DNA of 64,000 nt from Geosiphon pyriformis (taxonomy: Eukaryota > Glomeromycota > Glomeromycetes > Archaeosporales > Geosiphonaceae): NCBI GenBank assembly GCA_016748015.1, contig JAAOMT010000785.1, forward strand, positions 4,426 through 68,425. The letters are read 5' to 3'. Both the position numbers and the translations under genes were made by a program. Below are positions 61,179-64,000 of this stretch, in pieces. The first letter of the stretch is position 1. The number at the start of each line of letters is the position of its first letter. The notes beneath the pieces were generated by a model. It did not search any database. It saw only the letters and a list, made by a program, of their open reading frames with translations, and was not told the DNA's origin.

Positions 61179-63010
61179 TTAGCCTAAAAAAATCTTGTTC
61201 AGCAGCCCGAAACCACTTCAAGACTTCTTGATTCGCTTGCTCAACTCCTTGGCCACTTTTATACATATTACTGAGATTTTATGGGCAGCACACTGATACC
61301 ACTTAATCAGATTATATTGTGCAATTGCATAATCTTGTTCAGCAGCAGCCCGATAGCACTTTACGGCTTCCTCTTCCGTTCTTTCAAATGCATATTGCCC
61401 AGATTTGTTTGCTTTTCTTTACAACCATGTTCGGCAGCAGCCCGATACCACTTCACAGCTTTCTCATTAGATTTTTTCACGGCCATTCAAATACATAATA
61501 CCTAAATTGTATTGGGACGTCACATGATCTTGTTTAGCAGCAGCCCGAAACCACTTCACAGCTTCCTCATTAGATTGCTCAACTCCTTGGCCATCCAAAT
61601 ACATATTGGCTAAATTTTTTTGCGAAGTTGCATTGCCTTTTTCAGCGGCAGCCCGATACCACTTCACAGCCTCCTCATTCGATTGCTCAACTCCTCGCCC
61701 ATTTTATACATAAGACCCAAAGTGTATTTTGCAATTGCATAACCTTGTTCAGCAGCAGTCTTATCTCACTTCATAACTTCCTCATTCGATTCCTCAACTC
61801 CTTGGCCATAATAATACATATTACACAGAATTGGTTTGCGCAATTGTATCACCTTGTTCAGCAGCAGCTTGATAGCACTTCAAGGTTTCCCAATTTGATT
61901 GTCTCACTTCCCCCTCATCGTGATATGAGAAACCCGAATCGTGTTGTGACTAGTCACCTTGTTTGCTAGCAATACACACCTCTGTAAAATTGCTAATCTC
62001 TAAAATCTCGTCAAATTCTTGTTGAACATTAATAATCGTCGGACGTTCTATTTTTATATCATTTTAATAAATATGAATCCAATATCAACCATTCTAAAAT
62101 ATATAATTTTCAATATTTAAGGAAATCAATTTTACCTTTGGTGATACCTGACCAGCATTTTTCATAAAGCTGGGCATATGAAAAATTTAATGGATGAGAA
62201 GGCAATCTTAGTTCAGTGCTGAAAATCTCTACAAAACATTCTCTTTTCCCATCTGCAATTTCGCCAGCCAATGTGGGATCTCTCGAAGGGTTCTTAAACG
62301 GTGGATGGCTGTTTGCAATTTCCCAAAGGAAAACACCCAAAGAATAAATATCAGATGCTGTGGTATATCTATATGTTTCGTTGTTTCAACGAGTTGGGTC
62401 TATATACGAAATTAATCCAAAGACTTGGCCTGATGAAATCATATCGTTTTCTGACTTGGATAGTCCAAAATCCGCTAAAATCGCTTTTTTATTATGTATG
62501 AGACCCATATTTTGAATGCTTAATTATAAAAAATATCTTAGATTCACAATTTATTAACTTTAAAAGAGTTTCTGTTTTTAAATAAAACAACCTACTAAAT
62601 CCCTATTAAATATCTTGTTTTCATGCAAATATGTTATAGCATCGATTGTGTTTTTCGCTAGCTCAATTTTCTTTCTAACTCCAAGCAATTCAAATAATTC
62701 TTTTGAAGTGTACCTCCACTTGCGTATTATAATACAAGAATATAATCTCCGTTAAAACCTGGAATAATGCATAACCCAATCTTCTCTATTTTGAAACTAG
62801 ACCAAAAGAAATCTTGTTTCAAACATTTTATCAAACCGAAAAATTGCGTGATATATGGGTTCTCTCTATTACCCAATTTATATAAAATTTCTACCTTGAA
62901 AGAAGATATTTAGATATTTTAAATGGGAATTAAAGGTAGAAGGATTGAATATTTCTCTAAACAATACCTCACGCTTGAAATTTCTTTTGTCTCTTTGTGT
63001 GATCAGCTAC
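61179..63010 (-). pseudogene. Decayed TKL kinase-Sel1 repeat gene, copy B (5' truncated)
   Basis: Reverse-orientation copy of the pseudogene at 23233-25186. It shares the stop and frameshift lesions in the Sel1 part, so decay began before the duplication. It keeps the intact ANSHPPFKNPSRD segment that copy A has lost by a 4-base deletion. The copy starts inside the kinase N-lobe: the glycine-loop-coding part is absent because the duplicated segment ends near 63010. An exon boundary after the GITK segment (near 62135) is conserved. It is not functional. Confidence 0.8.
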
Positions 63011-64000
63011 CATATTTAAATGCTTTATTTAATATAAAAAATTATGCATAAATTATTTTGTAGTTATCTTAATTGCAGTATATGAATTAAAAATTTTTTT
63101 AAATTACTAATGAATAATGAGTTCATTAATAATTAAAATATCAATCATTTATTTATGGTTTTTACGCTTTATAATTTAAATCAAAAAATTATTTAGAAAT
63201 TACAATTTATTAAAAAATGAATTATGCTAAAAATACTTTTAAATAATAATTAAAATACATGTTTTTCATAAACCATTTTTTTAAAAAAATAAATTTTCAC
63301 GCTATTCTTGATATTTTTTATGAGCTTTCTTATATCATTTAAATTATTTAGAAATTTTTATTGAGATGAAAATTCTAATTATTGAACCGAATATCATTTA
63401 TTTTTTTGCTCAAGTCTTTATTATCACAAAGTTTTATTCTTTTAATTATCAAGGAAATGCTTCAGCGATTTTGTTGTTGGAATTTTTGCTTCAAATTTTT
63501 TTTAATTCAGGTTTTGTATTTTTCCTGGGCTTATTTTCTTTGCCGTTTCAAGGAAAATGAGAGTTTACTAACTATGATTGTAACAATTTTTGGATAAACC
63601 TCTGAAAAGTTGAATTAAACTAATACTGGTCAAAAAAGATTTTCAGAAATCATTATTTATTTTAATTTGCCTATTCTTTTATATAGTAATGAATAATTTC
63701 AAAATTCGTAACATTTTTTTTTACAAAATATGATTTCAAATATTTACGAATATTAGAATTATTTTTTATATTAAAACTTCTTTTCGTGTTTATTTCATGC
63801 ACATTGACAATAATATGTTTTTGGCTATTTTATTGGATTTACTACAAAAAACTTATTTTGAAGGTTATTAAATTTATCTTTGAAAATTTTTATAGATAGA
63901 ACGATAATTTTTTCTTTGGAAATTATGAGTTGATATTAACTTTGTGATTTAAATTTAATTTCATTACATTTTTTTTAAAAAAACTTTTTTAAAAACCCGA
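63011..64000. other. AT-rich region to window end
   Basis: Very AT-rich, short ORFs only, no recognised gene. Confidence 0.5.

Larger units (their letters stand above)
57947..63010. repeat. Inverted duplication, right arm (about 5.1 kb)
   Basis: Reverse-complement copy of 23362-28450. At the outer edge near 63010 the match stops inside the kinase coding region: the left copy continues into the glycine-loop part while this one runs into unrelated AT-rich DNA. At the inner edge near 57947 both sides diverge. The near-identical core flanks the N gap. Confidence 0.9.

Overview
The window looks like nuclear DNA of an early-diverging fungus, most likely an arbuscular mycorrhizal (Glomeromycotina) lineage. 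The basis is very AT-rich intergenic DNA, short GT-AG introns in most genes, TKL-type kinases with Sel1 repeats, an F-box/LRR-like gene, Mep/Amt transporters of fungal type and a eukaryotic initiator tRNA. The species cannot be named from the sequence alone, and all functions are inferred from motifs.

Layout. 1-6.3 kb: AT-rich DNA with no supportable gene. 6.3-9.6 kb: an F-box gene and a small three-exon CsbD-like gene, both on the minus strand. 14.1-19.0 kb: a 14-exon Ras guanine-nucleotide exchange factor, 1272 aa, whose exon phases all close. 20.4-20.9 kb: a small WGR-domain protein. 23.2-28.45 kb and 57.95-63.0 kb: two arms of a roughly 5 kb inverted duplication. Each arm carries a decayed kinase-Sel1 gene converging on a second TKL kinase, and each is interrupted by a run of N at the same homologous position.

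The 29.5 kb between the arms holds, in order: lipase-like gene 1 (+), an unrecognised 292-aa gene (+), lipase gene 2 (+), ammonium transporter 1 (+), ammonium transporter 2 (-), tRNA-iMet (-), ammonium transporter 3 (+), a PB1-UBA protein (+) and lipase-like gene 3 (+).

The three transporters are paralogues that share one intron position and the full twin-histidine pore. The three lipase-family proteins are also paralogues. Only the middle one keeps the GHSLGG nucleophile motif; the outer two share a substitution to Y-G-I-G-A-G while keeping the Asp and His positions, so they look like pseudo-lipases. Two genes (CsbD-like and kinase 2) need GC-AG introns to stay in frame. Ammonium export and lipid uptake are the main currencies of mycorrhizal symbiosis, so an ammonium-transporter and lipase cluster is suggestive, but a functional link is inference only.
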